From assembly GCA_018136815.1 (NCBI GenBank), contig CM030931.1, positions 2,335,398 through 2,399,397 on the forward strand: a stretch of 64,000 nt of DNA. Direction: 5' to 3'. How positions within the stretch are numbered: the stretch's first letter is position 1; each line of letters opens with the position of its first letter. The translations under genes were made by a program, and so were the position numbers. The notes beneath the pieces were generated by a model, which searched no databases, was not told the origin of the DNA, and saw only the letters and a list, made by a program, of their open reading frames with translations. Shown here piece by piece: positions 23,932 to 35,617 of this stretch. Origin of the DNA: Isochrysis galbana. Its lineage: Eukaryota > Haptophyta > Isochrysidales > Isochrysidaceae.

Positions 23932-25292
23932 CTATTGTTCCAAAGTTGAGTGGCCCTTGCTTGTCGACTGGTCGCCCAGTGCAGATTCAACTAGTTCCAT
24001 TCGAATACGAGCGGCTTGCCTAGCTCGATTCTGTGCATGCTCTCGTGCTCGGGCCAAGCGCGCATCGGTTTGCCTCACCCGTTTCTGCTTATGATCTCGA
24101 GCACGTGCTACGCGAGCATCGACCATCTCCGGATCAGGATTTCCAAACAATGTTGTGTCTGATTTCTCAGCGCGCCTCATTTTTCCAGACAGCCAATCGC
24201 GCGCGATGCGCGTCGGTGAAGAATTGCATACATGTGATGACTTATCGCCAGCACCTTGTGCCGTGCTCTCCTCAGATGCCTGACTGTCCCGTGACGAGCA
24301 CCATTCTCTCACATCCACATAGCGACCCGGGATAGCGCCTCCACTCTGAATAACTCCCGTGACTGGATCAACTGAAGCAAGGCAAAGAACTTGCGGCGGA
24401 CCAGGTGGGGGTTTGTCAGCATCGGAGCCATCTCCAGCTCGCTGAAGACGCTCGCGAGCACGAATTCGGGAGCGCTGCACATGGACGAGCGCTTCTGCAC
24501 GTTGGAAGCGCCCAGTCTTTGTGAAGGATTGCCGAGAAACTACTGGTAGTGGCGGTCCGCCTGGACCTGCCTGTCTCCGCCGCTCCTTGCGTCGATGGTC
24601 CAGGTAGCACATGTAGGCCACACAAATGGCAAAGACGGTGGCCGATACGGCAAGAGCAATGCTTATTCCCAGGATGAAGCCTGGTGCAGGCTTCGAGTTT
24701 GAGCGGGTCGTAATTGTGGGCGGCGATGGTGAGCTGTTGGCACGCAGAACAGGATCTTCCGTGCTGACAGCACGACGATTGAGTACCTGGACATTGTAGC
24801 TTGAGCCACCCCAGGAGCATTCGCGCCGAACGTACACGTCGGCGACACCAAGGAAACCGCAATTGTCGAGAGACGATGACGTGTCACACATTGGGCCGCC
24901 CTCTGTCGCGACGCAGCTAGCATTCAACGGGACGTCGGGTCCGCATGTGGGGAGTTGAGCAGTCGCGATGAGCCACTGCGATGGACAGGAGGAGGCAGGC
25001 ACCAGGCATGTCCCACAGCTAGAGCCCGCCACGCATTCTATGCAATCCAGCATGCGGGGCGGAGATGCCGATGCCGGAGGCAAGGAAGGAAGAGACGTAC
25101 GCGAGCAACTGAGATTGTAGAATGAAGAAGGGACCGACAGCTAAAATCAGAAAAAAAGAGAGTAGGAGTAGAGACTCTGGGGAGTACTCCTACCTGCGCG
25201 CTTGCTCCAGCAATTAAAATAAAAAACACGATTTTGATGACCGGGGAGAAGGAGGGTAGGAGTACGGGATATGGATTCGTGCATTCGTGCAC
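23932..25292 (-). CDS. Cysteine-rich single-pass membrane protein
   Basis: Not a family I recognise. Proposed exons on the minus strand are 25292-25194 and 25140-23932, joined in phase 0 through a 53-nt intron (GCGCAG|GTAGGA ... TTTTAG|CTG). Exon 1 encodes a hydrophobic run (IVFFILIAGASAQ) like a signal peptide, but no in-frame ATG is visible, so the true start may be further upstream. The ectodomain has about 14 cysteines (LDCIECVAGSSCGTC). One membrane span follows (FILGISIALAVSATVFAICV), then a basic stop-transfer segment (DHRRKERRRQ). The cytoplasmic tail of about 210 residues ends with two copies of an Arg-rich 18-residue repeat (DARVARARDHKQ / DARLARAREHAQ), probably helical. Receptor or surface protein is inference. 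Confidence 0.65.
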
Positions 25293-25413
25293 AGCTCTGG
25301 TTTCCGATTTACCACGGCTTTTCTCCTACGATGGTCCGACTGCGGCTGGTGTCTCCCCCTCTCCCCCTCTGAGATTTGGAGGAGTTGGTTCTGAGCTTTC
25401 GAAAACCTACTTA

Positions 25414-25462
25414 TAAAAAAACATCTGAAGATTCAGGCTGCTACCGCTAGCTATCACAGGGA
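25414..25462. repeat. Family F head fragment
   Basis: AAACATCTGAAGATTCAGGC then TGCTACCGCTAGCTAT, as at 17938. Confidence 0.6.
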
Positions 25463-26041
25463 GGCCGCAGCGCGGCCCCCTGTGGCTTGAGGATGAGAGC
25501 GCGGCGCGCCGCGCCGCGCATCCTGTTACTTCATCACAAGTTAAAAGATACCAAAGGGGGCCACTGACCACTGAGCACACAGGGCACACTAACAGTATCA
25601 CGCTCAGATCAAACTTACACACGGGGGGATTGCGTAGGACTCACACAAACGAACGAGGAGAGAAGGGGAGAGATCACGGCTCGACTCATGCGGCCCTCTA
25701 CCATCTCCTCATCCCACTATAAGTTCGGCGGTGCATACCACGCACCACGCAAAACCACCTAGTACGGGGTATGACGTATGACGCTTACGAACAAACCAAC
25801 CAAATCAACTCCCACATTCCCACGCAGACGAGTGCTTGCGTCGAACATGTCGGCAAGGGCCAAGAGGGCTATAAGAGAGAGAGAGCCACAGGGCCAGAGA
25901 GCCGCAGGGCCATAGAGCCAGAGCCAGAGGGCCAGAGAGCTAGATCGAGCACATGCAAAAGCAACACGTCGCGAGAGCGAGAGAGATGAGATGGGAGGAG
26001 AGAGATGAGAGAGTTGGGAGGAGTGGGAGAGAGGGAGAGTA

Positions 26042-26600
26042 GCGCACTCATCCCAACACATCACCACCCCCACCCCCTCCCAAAAGCCACGCCGTGTCTC
26101 GAGAGTCGAACGAAGCCAGCGAGCCAGCGAGCAGGAGCACGAGAGGAGAGGACGGAGGACCGTACGGATGCGCGCCGAGTCGCCACCATCGTGAGGAAGA
26201 CGAGGGCGAGGAGAGAGCTGGAGGGTGAGCGAGGAGGGAGGAGGGAGGCAGGCAGTAGGAGCCTTCTCTCTCTGGTAGGTCGGTGAGAGGGAGAGGAGAG
26301 GGGGGAGGGGGGAGGGGGGCGAGACCAAAAGACCAGACCAGTTGTTTACGTTAATGTTCTCATCGTATACTGTAATAATTCCCCGGTCCCAGGGGGGTGC
26401 CCCCAGGGTTCCCGCCCGCCCTCCGCGCCCAGAGTTCCCCCGCGGAAAGAGTGAACGCACGGCGTGCACCTTCCTGGAAGTTGCTATGCGCACGCACGGC
26501 GCCCCCGCGGGGGGACCGATGCACATCGCGCCATGCCCATGCACGGCGTGCACAATGTGATTGCAAGTCATCACACGTGCTTCCATGAGAATTATCTCTT
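26042..26600. repeat. Family E element, inverted mate of 17270-17800
   Basis: Reverse complement of 17270-17800 with high similarity, including the CT/GA-rich half and the CCCCGCGGGG palindrome. Confidence 0.9.
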
Positions 26601-26901
26601 CAATTGCACGTTTACGTAGTTGTCGGCCTTAGAGGAGACGCAGGGGAAAAACTTTGGCATCCACACGCACGGCGTCTCCGCGGGGGAACCGCATGCGCGG
26701 CATGCACATTGGTGCAAGCAAGTCATCAAACGTACCCCGCGAGAAATATCTCTTAGGGGAAAAGCAGGGAAAAAAGTTGTTATGCCCACGCACGGCGCCC
26801 CCTAGTCTTTCATTTAATTTTAAAATACTCATGTATACATAACTATGGACATTTGATCGCTCAATTCGACTGATGCCCCACAATTGACGGAACGACACCT
26901 C
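26601..26901 (+). repeat. Family E/D copy
   Basis: Two GC-rich ACGCACGGCG units, then CTAGTCTTTCATTTAATTTT and the D end (AATTGACGGAACGACACC at 26883-26900). Nearly the same arrangement is seen at 50835-51088. Confidence 0.85.
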
Positions 26902-27227
26902 GGCCATGCTGCGTGGGCAGGTGAAGCAGAAATTGGCCGAGTGCGGTGGCATGAAACATGAAACGCCGGTGAGACCGCCGACCGGTGTACCCGGACCATT
27001 TAGTCCGAACACCATCGACAAGGGGGGGCTGACCACCGCCGTGCTCTCGCTGGAGCGCGGCGAAGGTCGGCCTGTCAGGCGGGTCGGTCGCCATCGCTCT
27101 GCCTCGGATTCGGATTAGAGCGGGGAGAGGGACGAGGGGAAATCTTCCCCCGGTCCGACGATAAAAAAATGTGGGCCTCCGGATCAACAAGAGTTTTTTT
27201 TAAACCCACTCTCACTCTCCCCCACCT
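26902..27227 (+). other. Spacer with a doubtful 70-codon ORF
   Basis: The frame 26906-27118 (start MLRGQVKQKLAECGG) shows no family motif and may be chance. The rest is unassigned. Confidence 0.15.
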
Positions 27228-27880
27228 CTATCAGGAGCCCCCAGCCAGCTCCAGTCGACCGGCAGGGGCTCGAGAGCCAACGAGGAAGAGGCAGGAGGGG
27301 CCAGGGCCATGCCCCAGCCTCACCTGCCCCCTGAGCTGTGCTCCCAGGCCCCTGCAGGCCATCTGGAGACCTGAAGAGGGGCCGCAGGCGCGCGCCATGG
27401 GCCAGAGCCGCAGGGAAGAGAGGAGGAAAAGGGAAGAGGGAGGGGAAGGGGGGAGTGGCAGCTCTCTCTCCCCTCCGGCGTTTACATGTACATGTCTTCT
27501 CGCCCTATTCCAATTTGGGTAAGAGAAGACGGGGGCGCCAGAGCCAGGAGGGAAGGGCCGCGGCTTGCCGCGGCAACTCGCTCCGGCGAGAGTGATTCGT
27601 GATTAGCGCTCTGGCCCCCTAGTTTCACGAGTGCCCCCCCCCCCGTGTTGCTTTTACCCAAAAGGGGTTTTCCCCCAGCGTGCCCTCGAGGAGTCGAGGA
27701 GAGGGCGTGCTGGGGTGAGCAGGGTGAGTGCGTGCGTGCGTGCACTGGGGGGAGGACAAATATCGAGAGGAGGGGGCAATGCCCCCTCCCCTCGGTACCA
27801 CTCAGACTCCTGGCTCGTCAGGCATGGCGGGATTCCGGGACTGAAAAGTTGTGTCCAATTAGATAGTGGGGTTGGCTATC
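27228..27880 (+). mobile_element. Family A copy, 5'-truncated
   Basis: Starts inside the body (AGGAGCCCCCAGCCAGCTCC) and runs to the family 3' end (GTTGTGTCCAATTAGATAGT). 5' truncation is typical of non-LTR retroposition. It ends about 75 bp before the ChaN-type start codon, so it may overlap that promoter. Confidence 0.8.
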
Positions 27881-27956
27881 TTCTAGTTGTACTCGTACTA
27901 TGTGAGAGTGACTGACCACAGAGAGGAAAGTTCTTCGAAGGAAGTTGCGGCTCGCG

Positions 27957-29332
27957 ATGCGAAGCAACCTCCGGCCGGTCGGGAGGCGGCTGGCCGCGCT
28001 GGCGGCAGCTGCGAGCGCGGCTGGCACGGCGCATTCTGGGTGCAACGCGAGCCCAACCCCTGCGCAGCGAACGAGCGCCTCCTCAAGACCGCCCTCGAGC
28101 CGCCTCTTCGACAAACTGAAGCCAAACCCAGCTGAGGAGCTGACAGTGCGCTGCCCTGCCCACTGCTGCACAGCTCTCCCTCGATCAGCGCGCTTCATTC
28201 GCCCTTGCCTATCACTCCAAGCAATCGTCCGGATTGGACGTAGGCACTTCCGGACGCGGAGGGGCTCGGGCGAGACTCGCGCCACTTTGCCGTGTACACC
28301 GGGAACGGGAAACCGGCCACGTTGGCTGATGTGATTCGTGCATCTCAAGAGGCGGACGTCGTGCTTCTAGGTGAGACGCATGACGACAGCGTAGCTCATC
28401 AGTTGGAACTATACCTACTCATGTCGATGCAGGGCGACCGAGCGACTGCACTATCTCTTGAAATGTTTGAGACGGACGTGCAACCCGTTCTGGAAGAGTA
28501 CATGTCGGGCTTGATCCGGGAGAAAGACATGCTCATGGACGCGCGCCCCTGGGCAAACTACTACTCGGACTACCGCCCCATGGTGGAGTTTGCGAAGCAC
28601 GCGCAGCTGCCAGTGATCGCAGCTAACGCACCACGCCGCTTCGTAGGCGCGGCGGGTCGGCGGGGACCGAGTGCACTTCTCGAGGCGTGGCCGAGCCGTC
28701 ATGCGGGGTGGCTACCACCCTTGCCTCTCCCGCAGCCTTCCGCGCAATACTTGACCCATCTCTTCAACGACGACGCTTTTCTTTCTGAAGCGAGTCGTGA
28801 GCAAATCGGACTGAGTCTGAGGGAGGCAGACAGAGGGGAAACAGCCAGCTTCGTCTCTGGCACTCCGAGGAAGACAGCTGCAATGGACGTGCTGGCAACT
28901 AGGAATGCACCAAGTGGGGAGGGACGCAATGGCGGGTGTCCTTATATTGGTCTGAACCGGCGCGACGCGTTGTTGCTACCGATGCTGCTGTGGGACTCAT
29001 CCATGGCCTACGCTATTGGCCGCCAGCTCGACCGTTCCCCGTCGTTGGCTGTGCTCCATGTTTGCGGATCTTTTCACTGTGAGGGGAAGCACGGGATCTC
29101 GGAGATGATCGAGTTCTACAGACCTGGAACTCGCCAGATGGTCGTCGTCATGTATCCCGAGGCTGATCCCCACATCTTTCTTGACCGCCACCGGGGAGCA
29201 GGAGACTTTGTGATATTGACGAACGCGGCGGCCGCCGCCGAGGACAGCGAACGGGCGACTCCCGTCAAGGGCCCTCACGAGTACACCCAAGCGCAACGAG
29301 AGGCCGCGCGGATCGCACGCTTCAAAGCTTGA
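27957..29332 (+). CDS. ChaN/Tiki-superfamily (haem-binding uptake) protein
   Basis: About 425 residues from exons 27957-28145 and 28244-29332, joined in phase 0 (CTGACA|GTGCGC ... CGTAG|GCACTT). The first 55 residues are Arg/Ala/Ser-rich without acids (MRSNLRPVGRRLAALAAAAS), like an organelle transit peptide. The mature part has the family signature VVLLGETHDDSVAHQLELYL (GETH is the usual metal/catalytic-site region), LSLEMFETDVQPVLEEYM, LPVIAANAPRRFVG and, near the end, LHVCGSFHCEGKHG. Bacterial ChaN binds haem. Plastid and algal relatives are uncharacterised, so metal or haem handling in an organelle is inference. The upstream flank is the 3' end of a family A retroposon. Confidence 0.87.
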
Positions 29333-29524
29333 ATATAAGGTATCCTTTTTATGGTGGTCAGCGTTGGGCCTCGTGCTCTGAGCTTTGACGCGATGTGGTG
29401 TGTTGGGTGAAGTCATGCATGTTTGACCACATGATGATGGCCGATGAGGTGATCGCGTGGGCTTCAAGCACAGTGCGAACCAAAGCGAATAATCGCTAAT
29501 CGGGGTATCCGTCAGCAATGTTTT

Positions 29525-29836
29525 ATATCTGTTGCGGGTAAAGGGGGGGGCCTTGTATACTTGTACGCTCCCCATTAGGTTTTCCCGCGCGACTCCCTCT
29601 TCTCCGTCGCTGCGCCCCGCCGATTCCCTCTCCCTTACACTGTCCCAATCGGTCCGTCTCCCGTCTCCCATCTCCTCTTCCCGCTCCCCGGCCCCCCACG
29701 GAAGCTCTCTCCCCCCCCCCCTCCCTCTCCCATCTCTCCCCCGAGAGCTTCCTTGAATTACCGGCCCCTTTCCGTCTTTCTTTTCCCACGTGTTTCCCCC
29801 TCCTCCCCCGCGTGACTTTTCTCCTGGTATCCCGTA
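29525..29836 (+). repeat. Family C repeat, copy 1
   Basis: CTGTTGCGGGTAAAGG..GGCCTTGTA followed by ATTAGGTTTTCCCGCGCGAC and a CT-rich body. Repeated at 30388-30660. Confidence 0.75.
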
Positions 29837-30387
29837 CACTTATCTTATGATTGGTCGCCATCGCCATGGAGCATGGAGGGGGGCCTCGTGCCCCCCCCAC
29901 TCTCTCGACTCCCCTCATGGGGGACGAGAACCATCCACCCCCCTGCGATGCCTCTTGGCATGTAGGGGAGACTCACCCAGACTGCCCAGACTCTCCTTGA
30001 GAGTCGGGCACAGATCGCACGCCCTGGCCCGCGTTGGCCTGCTTCTCGCTCTGTCTGACCAACGCCCAACCCCTCCTCCGCCTGGGCCCCCCCGATCAGG
30101 AGCCCCCAGCCAGCTCTAGTCGACCGGCAAGGGCTCGAGAGCCAGCGAGGGAGAGGCAGGAGGGGCCAGGGCCATGCCCCAGCCTCACCTGCCCCCAGAG
30201 CTGCGCTCCCAAGCCCCTGCAGGCCTCTTGGGGACCTGAATAGGGGCCGCAGGCGCGCGCCATGGGCCAGAGCCGCAGGGAAGAGAGGAGGAAGAGGGAA
30301 GAGGGAGGGGAGGGGGGAGTGGCAGCTCTCCCCTCCGGCGTTTACGTGTCTTCTCGCCCCGTTTGGGTAAGAGAAGACGGGGGCACC
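29837..30387 (+). mobile_element. Family A copy, 3'-truncated, between two family C repeats
   Basis: Head hairpin ACTTATC-TTAT-GATTGGT (29837-29854), GTCGCCATCGCCATGG, then the typical body up to GTAAGAGAAGACGGGGGCAC. It then passes straight into the second family C copy. Confidence 0.75.
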
Positions 30388-30660
30388 TGTAGCTGCTGTT
30401 GCGGGTAAGGAAGGGGCCTTGTACACTTGCCTCTTCCTATACGCCCCGATTAGGTTTCCTCGCGCGACTCCCCTCGTCCGTCGCGCCCCGACTCCCTGCC
30501 CCTCGCGCCATCTCGATCGGCCCCCCGCGAAAGCCCTTTCCCCTCTCCTCCCTCCCGCCTCCCCCCCGAGTGCTCCCTTGTCCCTTGAGTTTCCGCCCCC
30601 TTTCCCGTCTACTATTTTCCCGCGCTTCCCCCCCCCCAGCCGTCATTCCATTTGTAGACA
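30388..30660 (+). repeat. Family C repeat, copy 2
   Basis: About 270 bp similar to 29525-29836, in the same orientation. Confidence 0.7.
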
Positions 30661-31689
30661 TGGTTGAGCACTGTGAGGTGGGTGCCTTTGCTTAAATACT
30701 AGACATTTTTTTGTACCGACGCATCGCGTATTGGGAAACGAGGGGTACCAAATGAAGGCAAACGACCTAATCGTAATCTGGATGCACCCACAAGCCTGTA
30801 GACTCGACATAGTTGCCGCTCAAAACTTGATAATCGGTGATGCCGTTGAGCTCATTCCGAATGTCATTCCGCGTGCCGAGCTCCGTAGCAACGGTTGCCA
30901 GTGAGTGGTCATGCTCGATCCGTCAGGGATCAGGGAGGCGGCTGGCGGGGCAGGTAGGAGGGAACCCTGCGGAATCCTTGGACACCCAGGGGAGGTGGGA
31001 AATAGTGGTTAAAATGAGTGAGTGATGAGTGACCGGGCTAGTAGTGGTCATGCTCGATCCGTCACCATGCAAAAACAAGGGACATGGGGGGGAGGGGGAA
31101 GAAAGGAGACGTGTGCGTGCTGAAGGAAGACAAAGCGACAAAGCAGGGTGTGGGTGTGGGTGTGGGAGACCCGCACGAGAGAACAGGGGGGGGGAGGGGA
31201 CGAGGGGGGATCGACCGGCGGGGAAATACCGACAGGGGGGAGGGGGGGGGGAGGGGGGGACTCCCGCGGGACAAGGAGGGACAAGGGGAGGGGTGGGACG
31301 ACACGCAAGCTTTTGCTTTTGGCGAGCCTAGCATGGGTTGCCAACCTCCGCCTTCCCGCCGCGCGCCCTATCCGCAACCGCTACCTACGCTCCCAGCATG
31401 CCCCAGCTTGCGAGTCCGCGTGTGCACCGCGCCGCGCACCCCCTCCCCCAAGGTCCTCATCGTGGCCCCCTCCCCTCCCCTCCCCTCCCCCCTCGAGCTC
31501 GAGAGCTTACTTACACTACGGCCTTCCCGCCGGCGTCGTGAGAAAACAAAATGCCAAGGGAGAGCGCCTGCGCTCGCCCAGCGACCTCGCGCTCGCTCAC
31601 ACATCTCCGTACCTCTCCTCCTTTCTCCTTCTCTTCTCCTTGAACCAGTCTCGGGAGAGAGCCCAACTCACTCACTCACTACAACGCAA
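30661..31689. other. Intergenic with a short GTCATGCTCGATCCGTCA duplication
   Basis: The motif AGTGGTCATGCTCGATCCGT occurs at 30903 and at about 31042, suggesting a local duplication or site duplication around about 140 bp. No gene is supported; long frames from 31084 and 31148 are low-complexity translations. Confidence 0.4.
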
Positions 31690-32350
<661 letters not shown>

Positions 32351-32559
32351 CTTCTCCCTCTCCTTCCCCCTCCCCTCCGACGCACCCGACGCCCGCCTCT
32401 CCTCTCTCGCCTCCACCTTCCGCCTCTTCACTCGCGCTCTCACGTCCCTCGCCGCCGCCTCACCTCAACCCTCCCCTCTTCCCCTTCCTCCTTCTCCTTC
32501 AGCTTCCTCCCCTCCGCCTCTGCCTCACTCTCCCCCAACCCCCAACCCCTCTCTTCACG

Positions 32560-35076
32560 ATGGCCGCCGTGTACGGCGAGGGGATGAGCCAGCACGACTT
32601 CATGGTACAGGACGAGTGCCTGGTGGTCAACTACAACGACGAGATCATCGGTGCAGACAACAAGTACAACGCCCACAAATTTGTCTCGGGCCAGCCCAAG
32701 GGTATCGTCCACCGTGCCTTCTCGGTGATGCTCTTCGATGCAGATGGGCTGTTGCTGCTTCAGCAGAGGGCAGCTTCCAAGGTGACGTTCCCGCAGGTGT
32801 GGACCAACACGTGCTGCTCGCACCCGCTGCATGGTCAGATTCCCGAAGAACTTGACCCACCAAGGGGCTCCACTGACGCCGAGCCGACCGGCATCTTCAA
32901 TGCTGCGAAGCGCAAGCTCAAGCACGAGCTGGGCATCGAGCCGTCGCAGCTAGATGGTGCAACGTTCAAGTACATGGGCCGCGTGCACTATTGGGCCGCG
33001 GACACGCGCACTCATGGCCCTTCCTCCCCTTGGGGCGAGCACGAGATCGACTACCTCGTGCTCATTCAGCTCAAACCCGGCCCCTTCACCTTCCACGCTA
33101 ACCCGGACGAGGTCATGGACACCGCGTGGGTCAACTCAGACGAGCTCTCGGAGTGGATGGGATCGTCGCGCAACCTGTGGTCTCCCTGGTTCCGCGTGAT
33201 CGCCCGCGAGCGCCTCTTTGGATGGTGGGCCGACCTGGGCCGTGCCTTCAAGCTTCCGGCGGAGACGCCCATCCTGAGGTTCGACGCGCCCGCAGAGCAC
33301 TGCAAGGGCGACGGCTCACACTCCGGCCGGGCGGCGACTGAGCTCGCCGACCTGATGCGGCTGGAGGCGACGCGAGAGTGGGGCTCCGCCGAGCGGCGCG
33401 CCCTCACACTGGGCTTTGAGCGCGAGGCGCGACGGTACGACCTCACCAACCGCTCCCGCTCCAAGGCAGCGGCCGCCGCCAACAAGCAGGGTGGGTACGG
33501 TAAGGTGGTCACACACAAGGTGTCCAAGCTTCGCCAGCTAGCGCGTGTCGATGAGGTGTTCGCCGCCGTCTGGCTGAAATTCGGCTCAAGCATGCTTGCC
33601 TCAAACCTAACGTTGCCTGCTTCTGACGCGGGTGCCGCGCCCGGCTCGGCGGCTGACCTTCTCTTCTGCGACCGCATCCTTGGCCAAGTGTCGCGCTCAT
33701 TTGCCGCCGTCATCCGCCAACTTCCCCAAAAGATGGTGCTCGACATCCTGCTATTCTACCTCGTGCTCCGCGCCCTCGACACCATCGAAGACGATATGGA
33801 GGCATTCAAGGACAACGAGTCCGCAAAGTGCAAACACCTGAGGGTCTTTGCCGACGACTACCTAGGCAATGAGTCGTGGTCCATGGATGGGGTGGGCGAG
33901 GGTGCGGAGCGAGAGCTGCTCCAAAAGTTCGGTGCTGTGTCTCGCCTCTTCAACCACCTGCCGCCCCAGTCGCGCGAAGTGATCCGCGACATTACACGGC
34001 GGATGGGAGCTGGGATGGCCGAGCAAGTCGGTGTTGACCTCGGTCAAGGCACTGCCGATCTCGACACATACAATCGATATTGCCACGCTGTGGCTGGCCT
34101 CGTGGGAGAGGGGCTGACGCGATCATTCGTCGCACGCGGCTTCGAATCGGATGCTATCGCCGGCCAAGGTTTGTGCGTGTGGCCCTTCTGCGCAAAGGAA
34201 GAGAACGCCCCTGGCGGCTGTAACTTTGGCCTTGCAAACTCCATGGGCCTGTTCCTGCAGAAAACCAACATCCTTCGAGACTATCTCGAGGACTATGTTG
34301 ATGGCCGTGCATTCTGGCCTCAAGAGATTTGGCGCAAGTTCGCGCGCACCTCCGATCTGGGTGAGTTCGCTCGGCCGACGGCCCATGGGGGCGGACTGTA
34401 CGCAGGCGCTTACGATGAAATTCGCGATCCGACTGGGTTCGCAGTGGTTGGCAAAGGCGCGCGCACGAGTGCGCTCGCCTGTCTCAATTACTTGGTGGCG
34501 GATGCCCTTGAGCTCATCCCTGATTGCCTAGCATACCTACGCTTGATCCAGACTAAGGAGATTTTCCGCTTCTCAGCCATCCCCCAGGTGATCGCCTCTC
34601 CCTTCGCCTGCCAAAGTATCCGGGGTCCTTATTTTTGGTAATGGGAGAGTTGTCCCAATTCTGTGTGGCTACACTCCCCCTCTCCATGGAACTCCCCCTC
34701 TCTGTGGATGCAGGTCATGGCCATCGCCACGCTCGAGGCGTGCTTCGACAATCCCCAGGTCTTCACAGGAGTGGTCAAGATTCGGAAAGGCATGGCTGCG
34801 AAGCTCATCCTTGCCTGTAATGACATGATGTCCGTCGAGGCGTGGTTCCACCATTTCGCACTCCGGATCAAGAGGCGTTGTCCCCCCGCAGATCCGTCGC
34901 GCCACAAGATCATTGTTGCTTGTGATGCTGTGCTAGATCTCACGGCGTCAGGTGCCCAACAAAAGCAAAAGGCAAGCCGCCCGTATGCCGCGCTCGCTAT
35001 CATCATTCTACTCGCTGTTTTAACCTTTGTCGCCTACCTGCGGGGGTTGACGCTGGCCTTCTCTTTGACGACGTGA
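32560..35076 (+). CDS. Fused isopentenyl-diphosphate isomerase / squalene synthase
   Basis: Bifunctional sterol-pathway enzyme of 796 residues. Exons 32560-34587 and 34714-35076 join in phase 0 (CCCCAG|GTGATC ... ATGCAG|GTCATG). Residues about 1-230 are a type I IDI/Nudix domain with the catalytic Cys region TNTCCSHPL, the Nudix-like AAKRKLKHELGI and the Glu motif EHEIDYL. It interconverts IPP and DMAPP. After a linker of about 90 residues comes the squalene synthase, which condenses two farnesyl diphosphates: GQVSRSFAAVI, first Asp-rich motif RALDTIEDDM, YCHAVAGLVGEGL, second Asp-rich motif QKTNILRDYLEDY. The C-terminal helix (AALAIIILLAVLTFVAYL) is the expected ER anchor. All catalytic motifs are intact. 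Fused IDI-SQS is known in diatoms, haptophytes and dinoflagellates. FPP synthase must be encoded elsewhere. Confidence 0.97.
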
Positions 35077-35343
35077 GCGTGTGGCGATAGCCGAAGGTCG
35101 AGTGCCACGGGTCACGGAATAAGCATCAACGGCGTAGAAAGTGTTTTCAGCTTCATGCACCATTGCGCATCCAACCTTGAATCGATACTCGAATGGGAAA
35201 GGGTGCGCAGGCGTCCTTCGCGAAAGGCGAGCGCGGCCGTCCTCGCACGCGAGGACGCGAATAACGCGGCCTTTCTCTCGGTAGGAGAGTGAGGCGATGC
35301 GCACGGCGGCGGCAGCGGGGCAGTGACGCGGCTGCGGCGGCAC
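35020..35343 (-). CDS. Doubtful hypothetical ORF overlapping the IDI-SQS 3' end
   Basis: Open frame of about 107 codons without an in-frame ATG (containing CAMVHEAENTFYAVDAYSV), antisense to the last 57 bp of IDI-SQS and its 3' flank. Composition is protein-like but no family is recognised. It could be an exon or chance. Confidence 0.25.
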   Translation of the reverse strand: MPPQPRHCPAAAAVRIASLSYREKGRVIRVLACEDGRARLSRRTPAHPFPFEYRFKVGCAMVHEAENTFYAVDAYSVTRGTRPSAIATRSRRQREGQRQPPQVGDKG

Positions 35344-35617
35344 AGGCAGTAGGGCTGGAGGCGGTGGAAGAGTAGGGCACTCTCAGTCACAAGAGTAGTG
35401 GGCCCAAGGCTGCGCGCGCGGCGAGAATATTATACTAGTAGTAGTACTACTAGTAAAAATGTATTACAAGTATCCTGAATCCTGACCCATGCCTGATGCG
35501 CTTTTTGCTCCGCGGACATTGCGTGGGCCTCGTGGCGTGCTTCCCACGGCAAACTCCTTCCGCATCTTTGTAGCAAAGGAAGAGGTGAGCGCGACCACCG
35601 GCATGTCGACCCACAAC

